A DNA stretch of 64,000 nucleotides, taken from CAZFHA01 sp964518595 (GTDB lineage: Bacteria; Bacillota; Clostridia; Saccharofermentanales; Saccharofermentanaceae). The translations under genes were made by a program, and so were the position numbers. Location: contig CAZFHA010000001.1 of assembly GCA_964518595.1 (NCBI GenBank), positions 1 to 64,000 of the forward strand, given 5' to 3'. Shown piece by piece: positions 1-8,841 of this stretch (position 1 is the stretch's first letter; each line of letters starts with the position of its first letter). The notes below the pieces were generated by a model, which was not told where the DNA came from, did not search any database, and was given only the letters and a program-made list of their open reading frames with translations.

Positions 1-50
1 GCTTTCATTACTAATTTGTGCCGCCGTAGCGCGGCGGAATGGAGACAACT

Positions 51-311
51 ATGAAGAAATATGTAGCAATTCTATTAACGCTAATCGTTGCGATCGGTAT
101 TTTGTCTGGTTATTCCTCTAAGGTTTCAGCTGGGTGTATTGAATATCAAACTGAATATGGGCAAGCATTTTGTGTAAGTCCAAATAGTTGTGGTTGGTGG
201 CAAACACGAGCATCCAACTATCAGTTTAAGTATACCCATGCAATTTGCGACGGAACTATACGTAAAAACTATACAAAGACTAGGCTAGAACTAGGTTGTT
301 GTACTCTCTAA
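51..311 (+). CDS. Small secreted cysteine-rich peptide
   Basis: I do not recognise a named family. The protein has 86 residues: a Lys-Lys start, a hydrophobic stretch of about 20 residues and a likely signal peptidase site after SSKVSA, leaving a mature peptide of roughly 57 residues with six cysteines, two of them adjacent near the C-terminus (GCCTL). An ATG at 39 is in frame, but GGAG at 41-44 sits correctly spaced for the ATG at 51, so I use that start. A GC-rich hairpin (21-37) lies just upstream of the ribosome binding site. A terminator follows. Similar small Cys-rich exported proteins occur in Clostridia, in my recollection without assigned function. The local sequence is richer in AT than the genes after 1.8 kb. 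Confidence 0.6.
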   Translation: MKKYVAILLTLIVAIGILSGYSSKVSAGCIEYQTEYGQAFCVSPNSCGWWQTRASNYQFKYTHAICDGTIRKNYTKTRLELGCCTL

Positions 312-334
312 TCATTTATCGTTCTATTCTGGAG

Positions 335-374
335 ACGTCTTGGCAGGGTAAGTAAGCCTCGTCAAGACGTTTTC
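335..374 (+). terminator. Rho-independent terminator
   Basis: ACGTCTTG at 335-342 pairs perfectly with CAAGACGT at 363-370, and the stem runs into TTTT on the plus strand. It ends the transcript of the small secreted peptide gene and separates it from the lipoprotein gene at 438. Confidence 0.7.
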
Positions 375-437
375 CTTTGATAGCTTTGCATGGCCTTCTG
401 TTAACTCCAAACCACTTTATCTTACGAGGAGAATTCT

Positions 438-1457
438 ATGAGGAGAGAAAGAAAAAATGTTTTACTTATCTTTATAATAGTAGTAATTTTTTTACTATCT
501 GGCTGTGAATCTGGTAAATATCCTAATGCTAAGCAAGATTTAGCTGAGGGTCGCTTGCCGCGCTTACAAGCCTCTACTTTGGAGGAATTGTTTGAAAGTA
601 GTCAAGAGATTATTACAAAATTAGACTCTGCGTATCAAATTACTACTTTCACTAAGGATATCTCTACACCTGCGGGTTTACTCTGTCGTGATAAAGATAT
701 AATTATTGCTAGCAACAAAGATAATTGTCTTTATGTGATGGATTATAATGGAAATATTTTAAACAAAATTGGTAAAACAGGGAATGCGGAACTTGAATTT
801 CTTAATCCAGTAGCTATTGCCTCAAATTCAAAAAATATATATATCCTTGATAGCTCTAATAAAAGAGTTCAAATTATTGATCCCTACTTTAAATATATCA
901 AATCATTGTCATTCGCAGATTATGCTAGCCCAATTCCTGAACTAAACGAATTTTGTGATTTAGAAGTTGATAACAATGGTAATGTATATGTATCTTCCCT
1001 GTCAGATGAAATTACTTATATCTTATGTATTGACGAAAATACAAATAGAATTACAAAGTTAGGAGAAAATTTTGTTGGTTTCTTAGGTAAGGACAATGAT
1101 AAAATTTATGCGATTAATTATGGCATTGTAATGCAAGCTGACAAGGAAATCGCATCGGGTATTGGAACTGGAGCTAATTACTTATTTGAACTGAAGCCAA
1201 CGGCTCTCTTTCTTAAATCTGAATTACCATACGCTTATACATCAACTGACTTTTTATTCTCCTTAGATCAAGTAGTGGTAGTAAGCGCAGGTTACAGCCG
1301 AATAGATGAAATATCTCTGTCGGGTAATTATCAAAAAAGCTTTTCTGAAATTCCTTCTGAAAGTAGATTAAGGTATATTTCTTCAATTAATGACGGGACA
1401 TTTTATATATCGAGTCCAGACGATAATATAATTTATAAGATTAGTCAACGAAAATAA
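438..1457 (+). CDS. Lipoprotein with NHL/6-bladed beta-propeller-type repeats
   Basis: The 339-residue protein begins with a basic N-terminus, a hydrophobic core and a lipobox (LLSGC, Cys near residue 23), so it should be a membrane-anchored exported lipoprotein. The mature part shows repeats of the type seen in NHL or 6-bladed beta-propeller proteins: short strands with GNILNKIGKTG, LNPVAIAS, YILDSSNKRVQIID and NGNVYVS elements. Such propellers usually bind ligands or proteins; no catalytic motif is visible. The ribosome binding site is GAGGAG at 426-431. Codon use is AT-rich compared with the genes after 1.8 kb. The stop codon lies inside the 5' edge of a broken sdpI-like gene, which suggests that this gene and the peptide gene before it arrived together by insertion. 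Confidence 0.65.
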   Translation: MRRERKNVLLIFIIVVIFLLSGCESGKYPNAKQDLAEGRLPRLQASTLEELFESSQEIITKLDSAYQITTFTKDISTPAGLLCRDKDIIIASNKDNCLYVMDYNGNILNKIGKTGNAELEFLNPVAIASNSKNIYILDSSNKRVQIIDPYFKYIKSLSFADYASPIPELNEFCDLEVDNNGNVYVSSLSDEITYILCIDENTNRITKLGENFVGFLGKDNDKIYAINYGIVMQADKEIASGIGTGANYLFELKPTALFLKSELPYAYTSTDFLFSLDQVVVVSAGYSRIDEISLSGNYQKSFSEIPSESRLRYISSINDGTFYISSPDDNIIYKISQRK

Positions 1458-1735
1458 ACAAAACTTATGGCTATCGGACCGCCCGATCCATGCAGAATCA
1501 AGAGACCTGGAAATTTGCCCATCAATACTGGGGACGGCTGTGCTTTCGACTAGGTTGGATACTCCTTGTCCTTTCCAGTCTGACAATGGTAGTGGCTTGG
1601 TTTCTGCTGGATAGGAACATCTCTACTATCGGTATCTATGGTGGAATCCTGGTAATGCTTCAATTAGCGGGCCTAGTAAGTCCGCTCTTCATCACAGAAA
1701 AAGCACTGAAAAAGAAGTTTGATAATCAAAAATAA
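1445..1735 (+). pseudogene. sdpI: 5'-truncated sdpI-like membrane protein gene
   Basis: The frame reads without a stop from 1445 to 1735. It encodes the C-terminal half of an SdpI-family immunity-type membrane protein: the conserved stretch KINKTYGYRTARSM followed by QNQETWKFAHQYWGRL and two hydrophobic segments. The only ATG (1490) lies after the conserved GYRT motif, and the frame closes upstream at a TAG (1442-1444) inside the preceding lipoprotein gene. The usual N-terminal membrane segment is therefore missing. No ribosome binding site precedes the ATG at 1490. SdpI in Bacillus protects against the SdpC toxin and acts in signalling. Here the remnant is probably not functional, though an 81-residue product from 1490 cannot be excluded. 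Confidence 0.65.
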
Positions 1736-1810
1736 CAATAGCATAAAGTCACCCTCGCCTCAGCAGAAAAAACCATACTCTAACCTAAGTAAGATACGAG
1801 GAGATATTCT

Positions 1811-2359
1811 ATGACAACAGATAAAATCGCCTTTTTTCGTGGCATCAATGTAGGCGGCAAAACTATTAAAATGGCTGAGCTTTGTCAGCTTTTTGAGCAG
1901 ATGGGCTTGGGTCAAGTCCGTTCCCTTTTAGCCAGTGGCAACTTGATTTTCCAGTCGGAGGAAACACCGGAGGCTCTGCGCACGAAAATTGAAAAAGAAC
2001 TTCTTGCTCACTATAAGTCTCCACTCTACGTTTTTATTTTAGAGGGTAAGGACATTGAAAAAATTCTTGAACATAATCCCTTCCCATCACAAAAAGATTT
2101 ACACTGCTACATTTTTATCTGCGAGCAAGGCTTTGCTCCTGAGCTTTGGGAAGAATTTCAAAGCGCTCCCCCGGCCGAGGCAGAAAAGGCACAACAGGTA
2201 GGGGATTTATTTTACTGGCAAGTACAGAAAGGTTCTACCCTTAATACTCCCTTTTCCAAAGTCCTATCTAAAAAGGCCTTTCGCGATAAGTGTACCAGCC
2301 GTAATCTTAACACCATTGAAAAGGTTCAGGAGGAACTGATTAAGCGTAAAGAAATCTGA
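1811..2359 (+). CDS. DUF1697 family protein
   Basis: This 182-residue cytoplasmic protein matches the DUF1697 family from its opening pattern FFRGINVGGKTIKMAEL through LLASGNLIFQSEE and the C-terminal STLNTPFSKV and TSRNLNTIEKV stretches. Length is normal for the family. The function is unknown; the fold is reported as alpha/beta and no catalytic residues are established. The ribosome binding site GAGGAG lies at 1798-1803. The gene stands alone and converges on the fatty-acid cluster, with a shared terminator between them. Confidence 0.85.
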   Translation: MTTDKIAFFRGINVGGKTIKMAELCQLFEQMGLGQVRSLLASGNLIFQSEETPEALRTKIEKELLAHYKSPLYVFILEGKDIEKILEHNPFPSQKDLHCYIFICEQGFAPELWEEFQSAPPAEAEKAQQVGDLFYWQVQKGSTLNTPFSKVLSKKAFRDKCTSRNLNTIEKVQEELIKRKEI

Positions 2360-2435
2360 AGCTTATTCCTTGCCGCTTAAGTACCTCTGTCTACGTCATC
2401 GATACCCAAGCAAATTCACGTCTTTCAGTGAAAAT

Positions 2436-2471
2436 AAAAGCCTGTATCCCAGTCAGGAATAGCAGGCTTTT
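2436..2471. terminator. Bidirectional terminator
   Basis: AAAAGCCTG (2436-2444) and CAGGCTTTT (2463-2471) form a perfect 9-bp stem with an A run on one side and a T run on the other. It can end both the DUF1697 transcript and the minus-strand fatty-acid operon. Confidence 0.75.
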
Positions 2472-2510
2472 AATATGACTAATATCAAAATTTTTAGGCT
2501 TATACCCTAG

Positions 2511-4289
2511 TTAACTGCAATCACCCATACGGCGGAAACGTTGGTAACGTGCCTCCTTGGCAGCTTCCGCGTCCCGTTCGTAATCAGCTACCAGACGAGC
2601 CGTGGTTAAGAGCAAGTAATTTTTCAAGGTTTCAGCCATGGCTTTGGGGTCGGTATGGGCACCGCCCTCCGGCTCCGGCAAAACCTGGTCACAAATGCCC
2701 AATTCTTTTAAATCGAAGGCCGTAATCCGGGCGGTATCCGCCGCTTCGCTCTCTCTGGTAGGATCTTTCCAGACCAAAGAAGCAAATCCTCGGGGAGAAA
2801 TAACCGAATAAATAGCATTTGATGTCATAGCTAATTCGTCACAAACGGCAACCCCCAAAGCACCACCACTACCGCCTTCGCCAATGACTATACTGATAAC
2901 CGGCACGGAAAGGGGCATCATTTCCATTAAGTTTCTGGCGATGGCTTCTCCCTGTCCCCGCTCTTCAGCCGCAACACCGCAGTAGGCACCGGGTGTGTCC
3001 ACAAAAGTAATAATTGGGCGTCCGAATTTTTCGGCCTGCTTCATTGCCCGTAAAGCCTTGCGATAACCTTCTGGATGGGGCATGCCAAAGTTGCAAGCCT
3101 GATTTTCTAGTAACGTCTTACCTTTGCGATGGCCGATAATCGTCACGGGCAGACCTCCCAGACGACCAATACCGGTAAACATAGCGGCGTCATCAGCAAA
3201 GGTACGATCACCATGAGTTTCATATATATTAGTAAAAATCTGAGGCAAGTAGTCCATCAGTGTAGGACGCTCCCGATTCCGGATAATCCGCAAACATTCA
3301 GATCCACTGGTTCGCTGTTTCGCAGCCTCAACCAGAGTCCCTCCAGAATCCAAATCCGGTTTTTCTTTTTGATGAAGAGCCAGCAAATCAATTAGCGTTT
3401 GGCGCATTTGATGCCGTTCCCGAATCATATCCAAAAAGCCATGCTTAAGGATAAACTCTGCCCGTTGGAAATCCTCCGGCAAGGCTTGAGCAATGGTACC
3501 TTCAATAACTCTGCGTCCGGCAAAGCCAATTAAAGTGCCGGGTTCTGATAGTATGATATCGCCTAGGGAGGCAAAGCTGGCGGTAACCCCACCGGTAGTG
3601 GGATCAGTCATAATTGACAGGAATAGAAGCCCGGCCTGATGGTGACGTTCTGCAGCGGCGGAAGTTTTCGCCATCTGCATCAAAGAAACTATTCCCTCCT
3701 GCATCCGAGCTCCGCCAGAAGCGGAAAACAGAATCACAGGCAGTTTTTCTTTCGTAGCCTCTTCAAAAAGTCGAGTAATCTTCTCGCCCACTGCTGAACC
3801 CATCGATCCCATCAAAAAATTGGAATCCATGGCACCGATCATGCAGGGAAAGCCTCCAATCTCAGCTCGACCAACAATTACAGCTTCTGTCATGCCGGTT
3901 TTTTCTTGTAACTTGTGCAAACGATGACCATAGCGTGGGAAGGAAATGGGGTCTTTACCGAAAAGCCGCTCCCAGAGCTGGGTAAAACTTCCGGAATCTA
4001 CCGTCATTTCAATGCGCTCCCAAGCATTAATTCGGAAGCTATGTCCGCATAATAAACAAACACTATGATTTTTTTCAAAATCTTCACGAATCATAACACC
4101 TTGACAGGTAGGGCAGCGTACCCAAAGGTCATCGGGAACCGGCATCGAATAGCTAAAGCTATCCTTGGGAGGATAGGTGCAGCGATCGTCAGGCGTGGAA
4201 GCCGTACTCTTAGTCTGTGCCTCTTGCTGATCTAAATAATCCTTGTTCGCCTCTAACCGGGCACGCATCTGCGCAAATAAATCATCCAT
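2511..4289 (-). CDS. accDA: Acetyl-CoA carboxylase carboxyltransferase, fused beta and alpha subunits
   Basis: One 592-residue chain carries both carboxyltransferase subunits that move the carboxyl group from carboxybiotin to acetyl-CoA to form malonyl-CoA. The AccD part (about 1-290) has the N-terminal zinc ribbon CPTC...CLLCGH and the GGARMQEG and PTTGGVTASFA motifs. The AccA part (about 300-592) has ETHGDRTFADD, GHRKGK, FVDTPGAYCG and IGEGGSGGALG. The subunits are separate in most bacteria. An upstream in-frame start at 4343 exists, but the ATG at 4289 has AGAGGTG at good spacing and overlaps the accC stop by 8 bases (ATGGATGA), pointing to translational coupling. It is the last gene of the fatty-acid operon. 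Confidence 0.93.
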   Translation of the reverse strand: MDDLFAQMRARLEANKDYLDQQEAQTKSTASTPDDRCTYPPKDSFSYSMPVPDDLWVRCPTCQGVMIREDFEKNHSVCLLCGHSFRINAWERIEMTVDSGSFTQLWERLFGKDPISFPRYGHRLHKLQEKTGMTEAVIVGRAEIGGFPCMIGAMDSNFLMGSMGSAVGEKITRLFEEATKEKLPVILFSASGGARMQEGIVSLMQMAKTSAAAERHHQAGLLFLSIMTDPTTGGVTASFASLGDIILSEPGTLIGFAGRRVIEGTIAQALPEDFQRAEFILKHGFLDMIRERHQMRQTLIDLLALHQKEKPDLDSGGTLVEAAKQRTSGSECLRIIRNRERPTLMDYLPQIFTNIYETHGDRTFADDAAMFTGIGRLGGLPVTIIGHRKGKTLLENQACNFGMPHPEGYRKALRAMKQAEKFGRPIITFVDTPGAYCGVAAEERGQGEAIARNLMEMMPLSVPVISIVIGEGGSGGALGVAVCDELAMTSNAIYSVISPRGFASLVWKDPTRESEAADTARITAFDLKELGICDQVLPEPEGGAHTDPKAMAETLKNYLLLTTARLVADYERDAEAAKEARYQRFRRMGDCS

Positions 4290-5634
4290 ACAGCACCTCT
4301 CGCTTGCGGCTAATGTAAGTATTATCGTAATCGCCTCGAACAAAATCGGCTTCCCTTAAAATTGCTAAATGGAAGTCTATATTTGTTTTGACACCACCAA
4401 TCAGAAACTCCATCAAAGTTCGGCGCATTCTGGCAATAGCCTCTTCTCGGGTAGGCGCCCAGACAATTACCTTTGCTAAAAGGGAGTCATAATCCGGTGG
4501 AACTTGATAGCCTTGATAGATCGCACTATCAATTCTAACGCCTTGACCACCGGGCAGAGTCAAACTGGTAATTGTACCGGGGCAAGGACGAAAATCAAAT
4601 TCCGGATCTTCCGCATTAATACGGCACTCAATAGCATGCCCCTGAAAAACTACATCTCTTTGGGAATAGCGCAGTAGCTCTCCCGCAGCAGAACGAATCT
4701 GCTCTTGAATCAAATTAATTCGCGTAATGGCTTCGCTGATAGGATGCTCTACCTGAATTCGGGTATTCATTTCCATAAAATAGAAATTCCGCTGAGCGTC
4801 TACCAAAAATTCAATCGTCCCCACGCCGGTATAGCCAATCCGGCGGGCTAAGCAGACAGCAGCGTCACCCATCTTAATCCGAAGTTCCTCCGTCATAAAG
4901 GGTGAGGATGCTTCCTCAATTATCTTCTGGTTACGACGCTGTACCGAACAATCTCGATCACCTAAATGAATACCATGACCATATTCATCACAAAGGAGTT
5001 GGATTTCAATATGTCTGGGAGACAAGACTAATTTTTCTAGGTAAATTTCGTCATCGCCAAAACAGGCCTTGGCTTCAGTTTTAGCCATATTAAAGGCATT
5101 GGGTAGTTCTTCAGCAGAATTGGCGACTCGCATACCGCGTCCGCCACCACCAGAGGAAGCCTTAATGAGAACGGGATAGCCAATCCGCTCCGCTTCGGTC
5201 AGGGCCTCTTCTACACTGGTAAGAGCACCAGCCGAGCCAGGGATAATAGGTATACCAGCCTGAGCAGCTGTTTTTCTGGCATTAGATTTATTGCCCATTT
5301 GCTCCATAACATCAGCTCTCGGGCCGATAAACTTAATCCCGCACTTTTCACAAAGCCGGGCAAAAACCGGGTTCTCGGAAAGAAAACCAAAACCGGGGTG
5401 AATTGCCTCTGCTCCCGTGGTTAGGCAAGCGGATAAAATCGCTTGCATATTTAAATAGCTGTCCTTAGACGCCGCCGGTCCAATACAGACACTTTCGTCG
5501 GCAAGCTGAGCATGGAGTGCGGTTTTATCCGCCTCTGAGTAGACGGCCACCGTCCGAATGCCCATCTCCCGGCAGGCTCGGATTACGGTCACGGCTATTT
5601 CACCGCGGTTAGCAATCAGAATTTTTCGAAACAT
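4282..5634 (-). CDS. accC: Biotin carboxylase subunit of acetyl-CoA carboxylase
   Basis: The 450-residue protein has the full biotin carboxylase plan: N-terminal domain (KILIANRGEIAVTVIRA), ATP-grasp domain with the glycine-rich loop KASSGGGGRGMR, the EKLVLSPRHIEIQ and DRDCSVQRRNQKIIEEAP-like region (here EEASS), MNTRIQVEHPISE with the catalytic Arg, and the C-terminal domain AHAIECRINAEDP-like (GHAIECRINAEDP). It carboxylates the biotin carried by AccB using ATP and bicarbonate. Length is normal. It lies between fabZ and accDA in the operon, and its last codons overlap the start of accDA. Confidence 0.96.
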   Translation of the reverse strand: MFRKILIANRGEIAVTVIRACREMGIRTVAVYSEADKTALHAQLADESVCIGPAASKDSYLNMQAILSACLTTGAEAIHPGFGFLSENPVFARLCEKCGIKFIGPRADVMEQMGNKSNARKTAAQAGIPIIPGSAGALTSVEEALTEAERIGYPVLIKASSGGGGRGMRVANSAEELPNAFNMAKTEAKACFGDDEIYLEKLVLSPRHIEIQLLCDEYGHGIHLGDRDCSVQRRNQKIIEEASSPFMTEELRIKMGDAAVCLARRIGYTGVGTIEFLVDAQRNFYFMEMNTRIQVEHPISEAITRINLIQEQIRSAAGELLRYSQRDVVFQGHAIECRINAEDPEFDFRPCPGTITSLTLPGGQGVRIDSAIYQGYQVPPDYDSLLAKVIVWAPTREEAIARMRRTLMEFLIGGVKTNIDFHLAILREADFVRGDYDNTYISRKREVLYG

Positions 5635-5669
5635 AGATGTCTCCTTTGATATTCAATAACCTCGGTTCC

Positions 5670-6122
5670 TTAGCCATTACCAATAGCAAACATAAGCTCT
5701 ACGCCAACACAGAGCTTATCCCCTACATAGGCCTTAGCATCGCCAAAACCAATGGCACCACGCTGACGGGTAAGTTTAACTTCCAGCCGCAAGGTATCTC
5801 CCGGAAAAACGCTCTTACGAATACGTGCCTTATCCACACCGGCCAAAAAGCCGATTTTACCTTTGTTCTCAGGCTTCGATAAGGCTACAATAGCTCCCGC
5901 TTGCGCTAAAGCTTCGATAATTAATACCCCGGGCATTACAGGATAGTCCGGAAAATGTCCGGCAAAAAAATACTCATCCGCCCGGACGTCTTTCTCGGCG
6001 ATAATAGATTCTTCCGTCATTTCCAAGACTCTATCTACTAAGATAAAAGGTTCACGATGGGGGATGATAGCTTTTATCTGCTCCTGATCCATCAATATAG
6101 GAGCCTTACTTTCCTCGCTCAT
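5670..6122 (-). CDS. fabZ: 3-hydroxyacyl-ACP dehydratase FabZ
   Basis: A 150-residue hot-dog-fold dehydratase for the beta-hydroxyacyl-ACP step of fatty-acid elongation. The PHREPFILVDRV stretch, the catalytic His in GHFPDYPVMPGV and the Glu in LIIEALAQAGA are all present. The ATG overlaps the accB stop in an ATGA arrangement (6119-6122), so the two are probably translationally coupled. As no enoyl isomerase or second dehydratase gene is seen here, this is the only dehydratase in the cluster. Confidence 0.95.
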   Translation of the reverse strand: MSEESKAPILMDQEQIKAIIPHREPFILVDRVLEMTEESIIAEKDVRADEYFFAGHFPDYPVMPGVLIIEALAQAGAIVALSKPENKGKIGFLAGVDKARIRKSVFPGDTLRLEVKLTRQRGAIGFGDAKAYVGDKLCVGVELMFAIGNG

Positions 6123-6646
6123 GAGTTATCCTCCGCCCATACACCTGGCTCAATCCTAAAGAGAGTTTGTCCATACTCAACCCGGCTGGCATTCTTTACA
6201 CAAATTTCTTTTACTACGCCGGTAGCAGGACTGGTAACCTCGTTCATTAATTTCATGGCTTCGACAATACACAAGACATCACCTTTTTTTACAAAAGCCC
6301 CCACGGATACATAAGGATCTTGATCTGGGGCAGGAGCCTCATAAAATACGCCAACAACGGGAGAAGTAACCGCTTCTCCTATAGGTGTAGTTACCTCGTT
6401 GGTTTCTACCGCTGTCTCAGCAGAGGCCAAAGGTGTAATTGGCTCATAGGGGGTAAAGGCCGGAGCTCCGGTATAAAGAACTTCTTTTTCCCGGCTGACC
6501 ACTAGCTTAGTTTTTCCTTCACCGAGCTCAAACTGTGTAACGCCTTCCTTTTTCATGTGGGTCATCAGTTCTTTGATCTGCTCAAAATTTAGACCACTAT
6601 CACAAAGATGAACTTGTTTAGAAGATGCTATCCTATTCTCAGCCAT
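6119..6646 (-). CDS. accB: Biotin carboxyl carrier protein of acetyl-CoA carboxylase
   Basis: A 175-residue biotin carrier. The N-terminal part folds back into the AccB dimer region (LNFEQIKELMTHMKKEG), a Pro/Thr/Ala/Glu-rich linker follows, and the C-terminal biotinyl domain carries the biotinylated Lys in VEAMKLMNEV. EAMKL in place of EAMKM is common in Firmicutes. Gene spacing is 2 bases from fabF and a 4-base overlap with fabZ. It shuttles carboxybiotin between AccC and AccDA in the cytoplasm. Confidence 0.95.
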   Translation of the reverse strand: MAENRIASSKQVHLCDSGLNFEQIKELMTHMKKEGVTQFELGEGKTKLVVSREKEVLYTGAPAFTPYEPITPLASAETAVETNEVTTPIGEAVTSPVVGVFYEAPAPDQDPYVSVGAFVKKGDVLCIVEAMKLMNEVTSPATGVVKEICVKNASRVEYGQTLFRIEPGVWAEDNS

Positions 6647-6648
6647 AA

Positions 6649-7935
6649 TTAAACCTCAACTTTCTTAAGAAGCAATGCGGCATTCTGTCCGCCAAAACCA
6701 AAGGAATTGGATATTACCACTTCCAAGTCTGCCTTACGAGCCGTGATAGGCGTATAGTCCAGATCACAGTCCGGATCTGGAGTTGTAAGTCCTGCTGTGG
6801 GCGGAATAATACCATCCCGAAGTGCCAGAGCAGATACAATAGCCTCTACGCCACCGGCAGCACCAAGCAAGTGTCCGGTTACAGATTTCGTTGAACTAAT
6901 GGCTACCTTATAAGCGTAATCGCCTAGTGTCTTCTTAATGGCAATGGTTTCATACTTATCGTTCAAGTCTGTACCGGTTCCGTGAGCATTAATATATGAA
7001 ACGGCTTCAGGCTGTACATTTGCCTCATTCATGGCCATCTTCATAGCAGTAGCCGCACCTAATCCCTCAGGATCAGGGCTGGTAATGTGATAGGCATCAT
7101 CAGTATCACCATAGCCGGCAATTTCAGCCAGAATCGTTGCACCACGCGCTAAAGCGTCCTCCAGACGCTCTAAAACCACCACCCCAGCGCCTTCTGCAAT
7201 GGTAAATCCGCCACGCTCCAAGTCAAAAGGCAAGGAAGCCTTATCCGGATCAGTTGTGAGGTTTAAGGCCTTCATATTGGCAAATCCTGCCAGAGCAATT
7301 GGGGTAATGGGAGCTTCCGTTCCACCGGCTACCGCCGCCCGCATATAGCCATGCTTAATTTTCCGGAAGGCTTCACCAATGGAGTGAGCGCCGGATGCAC
7401 AAGCCGTTGTCGCACAAAAATTGCTCCCTTTAAGTCCATAATTCATAGCTACTTTACCTGATGCAATATTACTAATCATCATGGGGATAAAGAGTGGAGA
7501 AATCCGGTCAGGTCCCCCTTTTACTAAAAGCTCCTCATACTGTGCCTGCATAGTGGACATACCACCGATACCCGACCCAATAATTACAGCGACAGAAAAA
7601 GGGTCAAGTTTAGAAAAATCAATTCCGGAACTCTCCACCGCCTCTTGAGCGGCTACTGCGGCAAATTGACAATAGCGATCCATCCGCCGAGCTTCTTTTC
7701 TGTCAATATAAGCAATTGGGTCAAAATCCTTAACTTCAGCACCTAAGCGTACTTTCTGATTACTGGTATCTACCAGAGTAAGAGGAGCAATACCATGACG
7801 TCCCGCCTTAATCTCCTCCCAAAAAGTGTTTGTATCTTTTCCTACTGGTGAAACAACACCGGTACCGGTAATAACCACCCGGTAATTTCCTTTTGCGTCT
7901 TTGTATTCTGTGTTTTCTGCACCCTTTTGATTCAT
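6649..7935 (-). CDS. fabF: 3-oxoacyl-ACP synthase II
   Basis: A 428-residue condensing enzyme that extends acyl-ACP with malonyl-ACP. The Cys-His-His triad is visible as Cys179 in TTACASGAHSI, His in NAHGTGTDLND and His in SVTGHLLGAAG. The extra N-terminal 18 or so residues before YRVVITGTGVVSP have little conservation, so the true start could be slightly later. It sits between fabG and accB on the minus strand. Confidence 0.95.
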   Translation of the reverse strand: MNQKGAENTEYKDAKGNYRVVITGTGVVSPVGKDTNTFWEEIKAGRHGIAPLTLVDTSNQKVRLGAEVKDFDPIAYIDRKEARRMDRYCQFAAVAAQEAVESSGIDFSKLDPFSVAVIIGSGIGGMSTMQAQYEELLVKGGPDRISPLFIPMMISNIASGKVAMNYGLKGSNFCATTACASGAHSIGEAFRKIKHGYMRAAVAGGTEAPITPIALAGFANMKALNLTTDPDKASLPFDLERGGFTIAEGAGVVVLERLEDALARGATILAEIAGYGDTDDAYHITSPDPEGLGAATAMKMAMNEANVQPEAVSYINAHGTGTDLNDKYETIAIKKTLGDYAYKVAISSTKSVTGHLLGAAGGVEAIVSALALRDGIIPPTAGLTTPDPDCDLDYTPITARKADLEVVISNSFGFGGQNAALLLKKVEV

Positions 7936-7982
7936 ATTTGATTTCTCCTGTATATTCAGTTTTTCCTTGATTTTGTTGTTAT

Positions 7983-8753
7983 TTACAAAACCAGACCACC
8001 GGAAACTTCTAAAACTTGTCCCGTAATATATGAGGCATCTGGTGACGCTAAAAAAGCTACCGCCTGAGCGATATCCTCTGGTTTACCTAAGCGTTTCAAG
8101 GAGATTCGCTCTAAAGCCCCCTTGATAACTTCATCAGATAGTCCAGCGGTCATATCGGTTTCAATAAAACCGGGAGCAACCGCATTAACTGTAATGCCTC
8201 TTCCCCCCACTTCCTTAGCCAAGCTCTTAGTTAAGCCGATCAGACCCGCCTTTGAAGCAGCATAATTAGCTTGTCCGGCATTGCCATAAACGCCTGCTAC
8301 CGAAGTCATATTAATAATACGTCCACTTCTTTGCTTAACCATCAACGCTAAGCACATTTTTGACAGCAAAAAGGCACTGGTTAAGTTAACATCAATAATA
8401 CTATCAAACTGCTCTTTGCTCATACGCATAGCCAAGCCATCTTTCGTCTGACCGGCATTATTTACCAGTACATCAACCCGACCAAAGTTATCTTTGCAAA
8501 AATTAACCAAACTTTGGCAATCCTCTTCTTTGGCTACATCTGCCTGCTTTATTAGAACTTTTCCGGCGGAGTTTTGCTTTTGGCAAAAATCTTGGACAGC
8601 TTTGGCCGCTTCTTCGCCGGAGCGATAGCTTAGCAGCAAATCAAAGCCCTTGGCAGCTAAAGTCTTAGCAATTGCCGCACCAATACCGCGGGATGCCCCA
8701 GTTACAATAGCAACCGGTCTTAGGGTGGTAGTGTCAGATTGTTGAACTCCCAT
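7983..8753 (-). CDS. fabG: 3-oxoacyl-ACP reductase FabG
   Basis: A 256-residue short-chain dehydrogenase that reduces 3-oxoacyl-ACP with NADPH. It has the cofactor motif TGASRGIG, the NNAG motif, the Ser of MTSVAG and the YAASK catalytic pair, and ends with the family pattern ITGQVLEVSGGLVL. The ATG is preceded by GAGAGG. The gene lies between fabH and fabF, as expected for fatty-acid synthesis and not secondary metabolism. Confidence 0.94.
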   Translation of the reverse strand: MGVQQSDTTTLRPVAIVTGASRGIGAAIAKTLAAKGFDLLLSYRSGEEAAKAVQDFCQKQNSAGKVLIKQADVAKEEDCQSLVNFCKDNFGRVDVLVNNAGQTKDGLAMRMSKEQFDSIIDVNLTSAFLLSKMCLALMVKQRSGRIINMTSVAGVYGNAGQANYAASKAGLIGLTKSLAKEVGGRGITVNAVAPGFIETDMTAGLSDEVIKGALERISLKRLGKPEDIAQAVAFLASPDASYITGQVLEVSGGLVL

Positions 8754-8841
8754 GGAAATACCTCTCTTTTGTCACTCTATTTGCGGACAACTTATTATAG
8801 CGGATAAAAATCTAGTTATATATTGGCAATTGACGCCGATA

